From assembly GCA_024640845.1 (NCBI GenBank), contig JAHEEE010000043.1, positions 1 to 32,326 on the forward strand: 32,326 bases of DNA, given 5' to 3'. Under the pieces are notes generated by a model. That model ran no database searches, was not told the DNA's origin, and was given only the letters and a program-made list of their open reading frames with translations. The position numbers and the translations under genes were made by a program. Positions 1-11,585 of this stretch are shown here, in pieces (position 1 is the stretch's first letter; the number at the start of each line of letters is the position of its first letter). Source of the DNA: Myxococcales bacterium. Its GTDB lineage: Bacteria > Myxococcota_A > Polyangia > Polyangiales > Houyiibacteriaceae.

Positions 1-297
1 CAATGCCGCAGCCCTTCTGATGCACAGAGTCGTCCATAAGGGGCTCGGAAAAACGCGACAGGGGGTGGAGCGGGCGTACGAAGTGCCAATCGCAAGACAG
101 CAACCACCGCGATTGGCGCGCCGTCCGAGGGCGGCTTGCGCGGCCTGACCTACCCAGTCCTACGAGGCCGCATCTGCAGGCCGCCCGTCCCGTGAATCCC
201 CCTGTCGGGTTTTTCCGAGACCCGTGTGCACCTCGACGCCCGGGCGTCGCGCGCAAGCGCGTGCCGTCGTCAGCGCCACTCAGTTCTCAACGAGTCT
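1..297. repeat. Intergenic repeat-bearing spacer
   Basis: No gene is supported here. Positions 166-248 are one copy of an 83-bp dispersed repeat whose inverted partner is at 13917-13999 (4 mismatches by eye). A partial copy of the repeat core (CTCGGAAAAACGCGACAGGG) sits in the opposite orientation at about 45-64, so the spacer has an inverted arrangement. A 9-bp inverted repeat (85-93 with 109-117, 15-nt loop) lies between them. It could fold after transcription of the long minus-strand operon that ends at 298, but it has no T-tract, so I do not call it a terminator. Confidence 0.7.
166..248 (+). repeat. 83-bp dispersed repeat, left copy
   Basis: Partner of the copy at 13917-13999. The palindromic tip GACGCCCGGGCGTC is at 235-248. 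The copy lies wholly in the intergenic DNA downstream of the minus-strand operon. Confidence 0.85.
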
Positions 298-1140
298 TCA
301 GACTTCGACGAATCGCGTGACCGGCTCCGGGTCGCCGCCGCAGCTCTCGGGTCGCGTCGCGCCGCTCTGCTCGAGCTTCACATGCACCCGATGTTCCCCC
401 TTTGGGGACCGGAATCGCGCAGTCCAAGTTTGCTCACCGTCGGGCTCCGTCCCGATCCAATCGAAGGCATCCACCGCCTTGTCCCTAGTACGCCTGCGCA
501 GGAAGATCTCCGCCGCCTGCGTCGGTCGGTCATACTCGCATCGGCCGCGAAACAGATCCAAGTCGCCCACTTCGCCTGCATGCCGCGCTGCGACGAAGGA
601 ATCGCCGTGCTCCGCTCGCAGCCGGCCGTACATCAAGCCATCCGGCAAAGACAGCACACACGCAGCAAAGCGGTGTCCTCCGAGATGACTGGTTTGCCAG
701 ACTTCGCCGATGCGCGCCTGGAGCGATCGGTACACCGCGCTCCCGTGTCGGGCACAGCAGCGATCGCGGCGACCATGGACGCACACCAACACCATGGCCT
801 CGGCCGGTTCCACCGGCATCGTATCGAGCTCGAGCTCCAGTAGGTCCTCGTAGCGATCGAGCTCGGCCTGACGCGTTTGCTCCTTCGACGCGACCATGAA
901 AAGCGGGCGCTTCCCAGAACGTCCGGGACGGCGAATCAACTGGAGACGGGAGCGCGGGACTTCGAGCCATTGCGCGAGGCGCTCACGCACGGCCGTCGGC
1001 AACGCTTCGGTTTGAAGCACCTTGGGTGCCCAAGTGTCCGTCACTTCGAGCAACAACCAACGATCGACCGACTCGACCGCGGTACCTGCGAGGGATTCGC
1101 TCGCCTCGAGCGACGCGAGCGAGCAAGCGGAAGACCCCAT
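298..1140 (-). CDS. Sucrase/ferredoxin-like (Apd1-type) [2Fe-2S] protein
   Basis: 280 aa. This looks like the Suc_Fer-like thioredoxin-fold family. The diagnostic block is C120-VHGRRDR-CC129, followed about 20 residues later by SHLGGHRFA, with His152 and His156 spaced HxxxH, and then LPDGLMYGR. In the yeast homologue Apd1 a [2Fe-2S] cluster is held by two Cys (CX8C) and two His (HX3H). The same spacing is kept here through C120/C129 and H152/H156, so a redox role is likely. The substrate is unknown. The ATG at 1140 was chosen because it follows the upstream gene's TAG at 1143-1145 by 2 bp; the frame is open further upstream but would overlap that gene. It is the last gene of the long minus-strand run that begins with atpF'. 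Confidence 0.8.
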   Translation of the reverse strand: MGSSACSLASLEASESLAGTAVESVDRWLLLEVTDTWAPKVLQTEALPTAVRERLAQWLEVPRSRLQLIRRPGRSGKRPLFMVASKEQTRQAELDRYEDLLELELDTMPVEPAEAMVLVCVHGRRDRCCARHGSAVYRSLQARIGEVWQTSHLGGHRFAACVLSLPDGLMYGRLRAEHGDSFVAARHAGEVGDLDLFRGRCEYDRPTQAAEIFLRRRTRDKAVDAFDWIGTEPDGEQTWTARFRSPKGEHRVHVKLEQSGATRPESCGGDPEPVTRFVEV

Positions 1141-1142
1141 CG

Positions 1143-1460
1143 CTAATCCGCTTGATTCGGGAGTGGGCGCGCCATTTCTTCTGCGGCGCTGTCGATGGTG
1201 TGCTGACGTCGCGCCGCGATCTCCGAGCGCCACTGGTCGTACTGTGATTGAAGCTCGCCAAGGAGCTCGTTCGCGCGGGCGAGGTGTGCAGCGAGCCGCA
1301 CCTTCTCAGTCTCGTCGCTGACGCCGGCGATCGCGTCCTCGATGGAGTTACGGACCAGCTTCATCCGCGCCACCGCGTCGGCGAAGTTCTGCCGCTTGGC
1401 AAATCTGCGCGCCTGGACGGTCCACACGGCCCAGTGTTCTTTCTCACTCGTCAGATCCAT
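1143..1460 (-). CDS. Small helical (coiled-coil-like) protein
   Basis: 105 aa from the ATG at 1460; a TTG three codons upstream is also possible. I recognise no family. It is rich in Ala, Arg, Glu and Gln, with no signal peptide or membrane segment. From about residue 10 to the end it reads as long amphipathic helices (the ARRFAKRQNFADAV and HLARANELLGELQSQYD stretches), so it is probably a cytosolic helical-bundle or coiled-coil protein. It sits 10 bp after the membrane-protein gene and 2 bp before the Suc_Fer gene, so co-transcription is likely. Its function is unknown. Confidence 0.6.
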   Translation of the reverse strand: MDLTSEKEHWAVWTVQARRFAKRQNFADAVARMKLVRNSIEDAIAGVSDETEKVRLAAHLARANELLGELQSQYDQWRSEIAARRQHTIDSAAEEMARPLPNQAD

Positions 1461-1470
1461 CGCCGCCAAT

Positions 1471-3078
1471 TTAGGGTCTTTTGCCGGCCGGTCCAGCCGG
1501 GGCGCCTTCCCGGTGGTAGAGCCACCAGTTCTCGAAGTGGGCGACGCGCGAAATCGAAGGGTCCGCGGCGAACAGAGTGTCCGCGGAGCTTTTTCGACGG
1601 ATCAGGAACCAGTCGAAGAACGCGCCGTGCTGGTCGAGCTGGAAGAGCTGTGGGCTCCATTCCCAGCGCATAGGGGTTTCCGGCGGGACCTCGGCTTCGG
1701 GGTCGCTTTCGTCGCGGTACCGAAAGGGAGAGGACTCGAACTGGGCAAAGTGATAGCTCAACCAGCCGCCTCGCTCCGCCTGCACGTACGCAGGCATATG
1801 GACGTACGGGCTGCTCGTAGCCCGCGAACCTTCGTGGTCGTAAACCAAGTAAAGCAGCTTGGGGCCCTTTGGAAGCTCCCGAACGAGCTCGCGGAAGTGC
1901 ACCGTGGTCGTCCCGAACTCGCGGTGCACGTCGGCGACGTGCTCGGCAAGCGGCGCGATAGCCACCGCAGTCCAAATCACGAATCCGAGGTGCGCCCAGG
2001 TCTTGCGCGGAAGGTTCGGCAGGAGCGCGGGCACCAGGAAGATCGCGGCGGTGATCTCCCTCGGGAACACGTACCACCAAACGCCCCGCTCCATGGGCAG
2101 AGTGAGGTAAAGGCCCACGAAGAGAAGGATCGCAATGGCAACGACCCCGTGCGCCGGGACCACCCACCCCACCTTGGGCCACGAACGCAGGCGAAGTACG
2201 GCCACCACGAACAACACTGCTGCCGTCAACGCGAACAGCAGCCCGACCCGGCGGAACATCTGCGCGTCGTCATCGCCGACGAAGATGTCGAACGCGTAGC
2301 GGCCGGCATCGGGGAGGCGGCTCCAATCGGGCATCCGGAACCACCCGAGGACCGCCGCTAGCGGCTCCGCGCTCGTCGCCCACCACGCGATGAACAAAGC
2401 GGCAGCCACGGCTGCCGGAATGACGACCCCACGGATGCTGTCGACCCGCCTGTTCATGACGAGGGCGACGACGAGCAGCATCGCAATCGTGCTTGGAAAG
2501 CGGAATACGTCGGTGAAGAAGAGGAGAACCAGGACTGCGACGAGAAACCCCTGGAGCTTCGGGCTCGACCGTTCCGCCAGCCGCAAGGCGAGCCCAAGCG
2601 CCATCGCGAACAATCCGAGCGCCGCGATGTAATTGATGAATCCCCAGTGCGTGACAGCGCCCCAAACGGGGACCAGACCCCAGAGGCCCAGCAACGGCGA
2701 CTTCCGAAGCCCCCAGCAAAGCACCATAAGCCCCACGGGCAGCAGCGAGATCATCAGCGCAGCGGCGAGCTTCGTGGCGACCAGCGGCGGCAGAGCGATC
2801 ATGAAAATCGCGGCCAGGGCATAGAACGTCACATATGGCACCGCGAAGAGCCGAAAGACGAACTGCTCGTGGAAATGCCAGCCAGGGTCGAGGTAGTGAC
2901 GGAAAATCGAAGACGACGCCGTGTGGAAAGGAAAGTCGGTCATCATCGGGTACTCGGCGGCCCAAAGCGGCGCGCCGATGACGTACGCGATCGTGACGAC
3001 TGCGCAGACCCAGGCCAGCCAAAGCATCGGTGGCGGGCCGCTCATGCGCGCACCCGGCTGGATTTGCCCCCCCGGCAT
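1471..3078 (-). CDS. Polytopic inner-membrane protein, GT-C-like architecture
   Basis: 535 aa from the ATG at 3078; a GTG at 3081 and an ATG at 3045 (523 aa) are alternatives, and no start has a strong ribosome-binding site. About ten hydrophobic segments fill the first 375 residues, starting with LWLAWVCAVVTIAYVIG. A soluble C-terminal part of about 160 residues follows, rich in Trp, Phe and Tyr. The first extracytoplasmic loop contains TDFPFH followed by a segment ending RHYLDPGW. An acidic-aromatic first loop, many membrane helices and a periplasmic tail recall GT-C-type glycosyltransferases or related uncharacterised Myxococcota membrane proteins, but I see no definitive motif. It lies 27 bp downstream of atpG, in the same operon-like run. 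Confidence 0.7.
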   Translation of the reverse strand: MPGGQIQPGARMSGPPPMLWLAWVCAVVTIAYVIGAPLWAAEYPMMTDFPFHTASSSIFRHYLDPGWHFHEQFVFRLFAVPYVTFYALAAIFMIALPPLVATKLAAALMISLLPVGLMVLCWGLRKSPLLGLWGLVPVWGAVTHWGFINYIAALGLFAMALGLALRLAERSSPKLQGFLVAVLVLLFFTDVFRFPSTIAMLLVVALVMNRRVDSIRGVVIPAAVAAALFIAWWATSAEPLAAVLGWFRMPDWSRLPDAGRYAFDIFVGDDDAQMFRRVGLLFALTAAVLFVVAVLRLRSWPKVGWVVPAHGVVAIAILLFVGLYLTLPMERGVWWYVFPREITAAIFLVPALLPNLPRKTWAHLGFVIWTAVAIAPLAEHVADVHREFGTTTVHFRELVRELPKGPKLLYLVYDHEGSRATSSPYVHMPAYVQAERGGWLSYHFAQFESSPFRYRDESDPEAEVPPETPMRWEWSPQLFQLDQHGAFFDWFLIRRKSSADTLFAADPSISRVAHFENWWLYHREGAPAGPAGKRP

Positions 3079-3105
3079 CACACGGAGGATATCACGGACG
3101 GTCGT

Positions 3106-3975
3106 CTAGCCCTTGAGAGCTTCCGCGCCGCCGATGATCTCCATCAATTCCTTCGTGATGGCGGCTTGGCGAGCTCGGTTGTACTGCAGCGTCAGGCGGT
3201 CGATGAGCTCGCCGGCATTGCTGGTGGCGGAGTCCATGGCGGTCATTCGCGCGCCATGCTCCGAGGCGACCGACTCTAGGAGAGCCCGGTAGATCTCGAC
3301 CTCCACGTACATGGGGAGCAGGCTGTCGAGCAGCGCGCGCTGGCTCGGCTCGTAGATGAAATCGCCGAGGCGATCGTCGGCGAGCTCCATGGGCTCGATC
3401 GGTAGAAACGGCTCGATCACGACCTCCTGGCTGATCGCGCTCTTGAACTCGTTGTAGACGAGGAAGCAGGCGTCCAGGTCGATCGAGGTGTAGTCCTCGA
3501 CGATGTAGCGTCCGATCTCGCCCGCCTTGTCGACGCTGAGGTCCTCGAAGACGCCGAGGAAGTCGTGACGAATGTCGGCCTGACGGCGATTGAAATAGTC
3601 GCGGCCCTTGCGGCCGATGATGCCGAAACACACCTCGCTGCCCTCGGCCTCGAGCTCTTTCCAGCGCTTGAACGCCGCGCGGCAGATGTTGGAGTTGAAC
3701 GCACCGGCCAAGCCTCGGTCGCTGGTGAGGACGACGAGCATCACCTTTTTGGGCTCGCGCCGCGCGAGAAGCGGGTGCAGCTCTTCTTCCGGACTGACGC
3801 GTGCCGCGACACCGCTCAATACCTCGTAGGTCTTTAGCGCGTAGGGTCGGAGCGCCTCGATGTTCTCCTGCGCCTTCCGAAGCCGCGCGCCCGCGACCAA
3901 CTTCATGGCGCGGGTGATCTTCTGCGTGTTCTTGACGCTCCCGATACGCTTCCGGATGTCTTTGAGGGCAGCCAT
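3106..3975 (-). CDS. atpG: F-type ATP synthase gamma subunit
   Basis: 289 aa, full length for the family. This is the central rotor shaft of F1, coupling proton-driven rotation of the c-ring to catalysis in the alpha/beta hexamer. Both conserved ends are present. The N-terminal helix holds KDIRKRIGSVKNTQKITRAM, and the C-terminal helix holds MTAMDSATSNAGELIDRLTL followed by NRARQAAITKELMEI. The Rossmann-like middle contains LVVLTSDRGLAGAFN. It starts 6 bp after the atpA stop and is followed at 27 bp by the membrane-protein gene. It is the last recognisable ATP synthase gene of the minus-strand cluster. Confidence 0.98.
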   Translation of the reverse strand: MAALKDIRKRIGSVKNTQKITRAMKLVAGARLRKAQENIEALRPYALKTYEVLSGVAARVSPEEELHPLLARREPKKVMLVVLTSDRGLAGAFNSNICRAAFKRWKELEAEGSEVCFGIIGRKGRDYFNRRQADIRHDFLGVFEDLSVDKAGEIGRYIVEDYTSIDLDACFLVYNEFKSAISQEVVIEPFLPIEPMELADDRLGDFIYEPSQRALLDSLLPMYVEVEIYRALLESVASEHGARMTAMDSATSNAGELIDRLTLQYNRARQAAITKELMEIIGGAEALKG

Positions 3976-3981
3976 GAGCCG

Positions 3982-5634
<1,653 letters not shown>

Positions 5635-5660
5635 TTTGCAAGGCTCCTGATTCGATGCGG

Positions 5661-6209
5661 TTAGGGCGTGTCGCCATCCGCAAGCAACGTCTCATTAAGT
5701 TCGCTCAAACGGTTGCTCAGGCTTCCGTCGAAGACCTGATCTCCGATGCGGGTCACCACACCGCCGATGAGTGAGGGATCTTGTCTTTTCACGAGGACGA
5801 CCTTGCGATCGCTCACTCGCTGGAGTTTTTCGACGAGCCGGCTGTAGTACGCCTCGCTGAGCGGTTTGGCGCTCGTCACCTCTACGCGAACGCGGCCCGT
5901 TTCCGTCTCGGCAAGCTGTTCGAGCGCTTGAAGCACCTCGTCGAGCTGCGGGAGGCGGCCCTTGTCGGCAAGCAGCTTGACGGTGCTGCGCGTGAGCTCG
6001 GATACGCCGAGCTTCTGCATGACGGCATCGAGCGCAGCTTTGAGCGCTGGCTTAGGAATGACGGGATTGCGAACGATCTCTCGAAGGTCAGCGCTTTCCT
6101 TCCAGGCGGCAAAGAGAGAGCCGACATCGCTCAAGACCTGGTCGACCTGACCCTGTTCCCGCGCGAGGTCCAACAAAGCCTTCGCATAACGGCGTCCAAC
6201 CGCGCTCAT
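5661..6209 (-). CDS. atpH: F-type ATP synthase delta subunit (OSCP)
   Basis: 182 aa, normal length. The delta/OSCP protein ties the peripheral stalk (b/b') to the top of F1. The N-terminal helical domain opens with [20 protein letters not shown]. The C-terminal part has the family's [11 protein letters not shown] followed by [20 protein letters not shown]. The ATG at 6209 overlaps the atpF stop as ATGA, so translation is probably coupled. A GAGGGGCGG purine-rich stretch just upstream can act as the ribosome-binding site. Confidence 0.97.
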   Translation of the reverse strand: MSAVGRRYAKALLDLAREQGQVDQVLSDVGSLFAAWKESADLREIVRNPVIPKPALKAALDAVMQKLGVSELTRSTVKLLADKGRLPQLDEVLQALEQLAETETGRVRVEVTSAKPLSEAYYSRLVEKLQRVSDRKVVLVKRQDPSLIGGVVTRIGDQVFDGSLSNRLSELNETLLADGDTP

Positions 6210-6868
6210 GTCCGCCCCTCATCGATCACCTCATCGAGCCGCTCGAGGTAGGCCTCAGCAAGCCGATCCTGGTCAGCGTCGGTGGTGCTCTTTTGAAGCA
6301 GATCCTGCGCGGCCAACACGGCGGCGCTTGCGGCTTCGCGGATGAGGTCCTCACGAAGCTGTTTGATTTGCTGCTCGATGAGGAAGCTCGTGTCCCTGCG
6401 CATGCGGGCGGCCTTTTCTTCGGCCTGCTCGACGATGCGGTCTCGCTCGGCCTCACCGGCTTTGACCATCTCCGCCCGAATCTGAACCATCTCGTGGTCG
6501 AGCTTCTCGAGACGCTTCGTGGTTTCCATGTGGCGCTTCTCTGCCTCCGCTCGCAGGCGCTGGGCTTCTTCGAGCTCGGCTTCGACCTGCTTGCGTTTCT
6601 CCGCGAGCGCCGGGTTGCCCTTCTTACGGATGACCCACGCGATCAAGAGGATGAGCGCGCCGAAGTTCACCAGTGTGCCTTGGAACTCGGGGGTTTTCAG
6701 CAAGCCCCAGAACGTGAGCTCGCCGTGGCCGCCGTGCGCGTCCTGGACGGCGTCGTGCTCCTCAGCCACTTCATGTGCCAACGATTCATGCTCTGCGCTC
6801 TCCGCCCAAGCGAGGCTTGGGAGCGCAAGCACCGATGCGAGGAAGAGCCAGCGTACCGAGCCGCGCAT
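6206..6868 (-). CDS. atpF: F-type ATP synthase b subunit with signal peptide and periplasmic extension
   Basis: 220 aa from the ATG at 6868. The layout is unusual. A typical signal peptide (about 1-22, ending SLAWA) is followed by about 40 residues rich in His, Glu, Asp and Gly (HESLAHEVAEEHDAVQDAHG). Next come the b-type membrane segment (about 63-80, NFGALILLIAWVI, then RKKGNPAL) and a long charged coiled coil to about 200 (EKRKQVEAELEEAQRLRAEA). Subunit b normally has only a short periplasmic N-terminus, so the topology fits but the extension is extra. It overlaps the atpF' stop (TGATG) and the atpH start (ATGA). It forms a heterodimeric stator with b'. Confidence 0.92.
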   Translation of the reverse strand: MRGSVRWLFLASVLALPSLAWAESAEHESLAHEVAEEHDAVQDAHGGHGELTFWGLLKTPEFQGTLVNFGALILLIAWVIRKKGNPALAEKRKQVEAELEEAQRLRAEAEKRHMETTKRLEKLDHEMVQIRAEMVKAGEAERDRIVEQAEEKAARMRRDTSFLIEQQIKQLREDLIREAASAAVLAAQDLLQKSTTDADQDRLAEAYLERLDEVIDEGRT

Positions 6869-7335
6869 CACTGCACCTCCCGACTGAGAAGCTTCGACGC
6901 GATCTGCCTGGCCAGCACCGGCACGGACTCTTTCAGGTCGGCGCGGAGCTTCGAGGCCTCGGTCGCGAGCTGCTTGTCTGCTTGGCCAAGCTGCTTGTCG
7001 GTCTCTTCGCGGACCCGTTCGAGCACCGCTCTCTCGAGCCGCTTGCCTTCGGCGCGGAGTCGGTCGCGCTCTTCGCCGGCTTGAAGTCGGATGCGGCGCA
7101 TTTCCTCTTCGAATTCCTCACCCTCTGCGGCTGCTTCGTCCTGCAGACGGAGCGCTTCTAGCTTCGCGCCCTCGATGGCGTTCTCACGCGCCTCGAAGAG
7201 GGCGATCATCGGACGGAAAACCAAAGGGCGCAGAACCAGAAAAGCGACACCAAAGAGCGCGAGCTGGATCCAGATCGTCCCGTCGAGGTCGATGATGGAC
7301 CCCTCAGAAAGAAGGGCTGTAGATAACACGTTCAT
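6868..7335 (-). CDS. atpF': F-type ATP synthase b' subunit
   Basis: 155 aa. It has one membrane segment near the N-terminus (about 20-40, IWIQLALFGVAFLVLRPLVF) followed by the b-type motif RPMIALFEARENAIEGAK and a long charged helix to the end. Two b-type genes in tandem, one shorter, are typical of bacteria with a heterodimeric peripheral stalk. This one lacks the signal peptide and His-rich extension of its partner. It is the first gene of the minus-strand ATP synthase run, and its stop overlaps the atpF start by one base. Confidence 0.93.
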   Translation of the reverse strand: MNVLSTALLSEGSIIDLDGTIWIQLALFGVAFLVLRPLVFRPMIALFEARENAIEGAKLEALRLQDEAAAEGEEFEEEMRRIRLQAGEERDRLRAEGKRLERAVLERVREETDKQLGQADKQLATEASKLRADLKESVPVLARQIASKLLSREVQ

Positions 7336-7430
7336 CGCAGCGGTATTCCCGGTCGGCCCCGGATCGACTTCCGGTTGGCGCTTGGGGCCGAATCGCAGCT
7401 ACGGCAAGGACAAAACCCTAGCGGCGCGCG

Positions 7431-7458
7431 TTCGTAGCATGGGGTGGTACCCAGTCAA
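7431..7458 (-). promoter_or_regulatory. Candidate promoter of the atpF'FHAG operon
   Basis: Read on the minus strand there is TTGACT (7453-7458), a 16-bp spacer and TACGAA (7431-7436), about 95 bp upstream of the atpF' start at 7335. This resembles a housekeeping sigma promoter and sits in the only non-coding gap before the operon (7336-7486). It is pattern-based only. Confidence 0.4.
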
Positions 7459-7486
7459 GTTCGCCGGAGAGCGTCGAACGCGGGAT

Positions 7487-8080
7487 CTAGCTGGAGCCCT
7501 GTGGGCCCTCGAAGACGCGCAATCGAAGGGCGCGAACGGCGCGGCCCGCAGCCTTCTCGTTCTCGCGGCTGAAGGTGGATGAGGGCAGCGGAATGGCGGG
7601 ATCGACCAAAATCCGAAAATCGACCTGTGTGCGCGTGCCGCCATCGAGCGGCGTGAGCGTAAATCGGGCATCGAAGGTATCGACGTTGCCCTCCATCAGA
7701 TGCGCTTCGACGACGTGACTCTGGTCCTCGGTCGGACGCTCTGCCAACGAGAGCTGCCCCCAGAGCGTGAACGCCCCTTTGGCGACGCTCACCTCCATGT
7801 AGACCATGGCGCGGCTGCCCCGCTGGGCGAGCACGCGAGACTTAGTGAAATTCGGCATAAATTGTGCGTAGTTCGCGTAGTCGCGAATGATCGGGAGCAC
7901 CTCGTCGATGGGTTTGTCCATCACGATGACCGCTTGACCCCAAGAAATGCTCGAGCCGGCCTCCGGAACCTGGCTCGTGAAGATCGCGAGATTCTCGTCG
8001 AGCTCGGCCGCGGCGGGCGCGGCCAAGGCGGTCAGCGCGAGAGCGGCTGTGATGACGGAAAAGTGCTGGTTCCTGCTCAT
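7487..8080 (-). CDS. Secreted SRPBCC/START-like lipid-binding-fold protein
   Basis: 197 aa from the ATG at 8080, chosen because it opens directly into a signal peptide (MSRNQHFSVITAALALTALA, cut near PAAA). The mature part fits the SRPBCC (START/polyketide cyclase-like) helix-grip fold. It begins with a strand and an ID-E-V-x-x-I-x-D-Y-x-N-Y-x-x-F-M-P helix (about 68-85), continues with beta strands (RAMVYMEVSV, HVVEAHLMEG, TQVDFRILVD), and ends in a long helix (SRENEKAAGRAVRALRLRVF). Such proteins usually bind hydrophobic ligands; the ligand here is unknown. It is divergent from the outer-membrane protein gene at 8220 and lies upstream of, and in the same direction as, the atp operon. Confidence 0.75.
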   Translation of the reverse strand: MSRNQHFSVITAALALTALAAPAAAELDENLAIFTSQVPEAGSSISWGQAVIVMDKPIDEVLPIIRDYANYAQFMPNFTKSRVLAQRGSRAMVYMEVSVAKGAFTLWGQLSLAERPTEDQSHVVEAHLMEGNVDTFDARFTLTPLDGGTRTQVDFRILVDPAIPLPSSTFSRENEKAAGRAVRALRLRVFEGPQGSS

Positions 8081-8219
8081 GGTCTCGTTTTTCCTGTGCT
8101 GCTCTACGCCCGCAAAGCTCCTCACGTTACGTCATCTGTCTAGCCCCGTGCCAGATCCGAGCATGTGTCGAGCCAGAAAGACCGGCGCCTCGAGGGGAGC
8201 TTGCTACGCTGACAGCGGA

Positions 8220-9064
8220 ATGCCTCGCCTCTTCATAGTGTGCGTGATCGCTACGCTTTTGACCTCTACGGCCGCAGGCGCAGAGCCCCTGGAGGCCGAT
8301 GATCGCGGAGCGGATATTCCTGAGGCAGCCCCAGCAGAGTCTGCTGCGCTCCCCGACGACGACAGCTGGCAGCGAATCGTGTTCGCCGCGCTGGTCGGCG
8401 GCGGGGTCCGCTCTCGTCGCATCCACCTCGACGTCGGGAATGGAACGGGGGGCACAGAGCCGCGGGATTTCGACACAGGGGCCTATTTCGACTTCGGTTG
8501 GCATCTGTTCATCCGTCCGATGGGCCGACGGTCGCCGAGGCCCGCCATTCAAGCGATGGTGCTCCAGCTCGACGGTGGCGCCGGCATCAGCCTGGTCGTG
8601 GAGCCCGTCGGCACCGGGATCTCCCTCCAGACGAACACCTGGAGGATGGTCGGCCAGCTCGGCTACCTTTATCCGATCGGCCGTTGGCAGGTCGGGGGCC
8701 TCGCGGGGATCGGCGGCGACGTCTTCAAGATCGACCCCAATTTCGTGCTGCCGAGCTGGCGGATCGTGTACGCGCGGCTGGGCCCCTCGGGCGCTGTCGA
8801 TCTGCTTGGCGATTTCCTGATGATTCGGGCCGATTTCGGTCTCAGATTCCCGTTCGACCTCGGTCGGCTCGAGAACACCTTCGGCCGCGACACACGCGCC
8901 TTCGGGCTCGACTCCACGTTGACTTTCCAGGGCCGCATCAACGCCGGCTTCACCTACGCTCTTCGGTTCGTCTGGGAATACTTCAGATACCGCTTCGCCG
9001 GTGAGACCGACGAGGTCCAAGCGATGGGACAAGGCGGCCGGGGCGACGACCATGCGGTCAACCT

Positions 9065-9092
<28 letters not shown>
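8220..9092 (+). CDS. Putative outer-membrane beta-barrel protein
   Basis: 290 aa from the ATG at 8220, which starts a clean signal peptide (MPRLFIVCVIATLLTSTAAGA). After an acidic Ala/Pro-rich linker the chain alternates polar and hydrophobic residues in strand-length pieces (FDFGWHLFIRP, WRMVGQLGYLYPIG, WQVGGLAGIGGDVFKI, LMIRADFGLRFPFD, INAGFTYALRFVWEYFRYRF) and ends LLVGWSL. This pattern fits an 8-12-stranded outer-membrane barrel. I recognise no specific family. The last 28 bp overlap the 3' end of the bactofilin gene on the other strand. Confidence 0.65.
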
Positions 9093-11114
<2,022 letters not shown>

Positions 11115-11120
11115 TCCACC

Positions 11121-11549
11121 ATGGCCACCTCCGAGCATCTGCAACTCGACGTCGTCACGCCGACGGGCTCCGTGCTTTCCATGCAAGTGGACTCCGTGCA
11201 GGCGCCGAGCGTCGAGGGCGAGTTCGGCGTGTTGCCGAATCACCTTCCGTTGTTGGCGGCGCTGAAGTGCGGCCTTCTGTTCTGGGAGGTCGGAGGGAAG
11301 CGCAAAGTCGCGGCGATCGGCCCTGGCTTCGTCGAAGGCGGGCCGGACAAGGTGTTGCTACTGACCGACCTCTATGCGTCACCCGAAGAGATCAAGCCGG
11401 ACGCGGTGCGTAAGGAGCTGGCAGAAGCCGAAGAGGCGCTGAAAGCATTCGACGAGCTCTACGAGGGCCCGGACTACAACGAGCTCCAACGCGACGTCGA
11501 TTGGGCGCATGCGCGCTTGGAAGCCTACGCGGCCTCGCGGGCTGTTTAG
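11121..11549 (+). CDS. atpC: F-type ATP synthase epsilon subunit
   Basis: 142 aa. It has an N-terminal beta-sandwich with LQLDVVTPTGSVLS, then GEFGVLPNHLPLLAALKCG and the FVEGGPDKVLLLTD strand region, followed by a C-terminal helical hairpin (about 88-138). This is the normal layout of the epsilon subunit, which sits at the foot of gamma and can inhibit ATP hydrolysis. It lies 6 bp after atpD, so the two are co-transcribed. Its 3' end faces the RNase III gene 36 bp away. Confidence 0.95.
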   Translation: MATSEHLQLDVVTPTGSVLSMQVDSVQAPSVEGEFGVLPNHLPLLAALKCGLLFWEVGGKRKVAAIGPGFVEGGPDKVLLLTDLYASPEEIKPDAVRKELAEAEEALKAFDELYEGPDYNELQRDVDWAHARLEAYAASRAV

Positions 11550-11585
11550 CTCGCGCAGTGCGAGAGGGTGGGCGGCTGGATTCGA

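Noticed and set aside
8130-8150. TGGCACGGGGC (minus strand) as a sigma-54 -24 box
   Set aside because: The expected TTGC -12 element is missing at the right spacing.
7947-8219. Upstream extension of the outer-membrane protein frame
   Set aside because: It would bury the clear signal peptide that begins at 8220.
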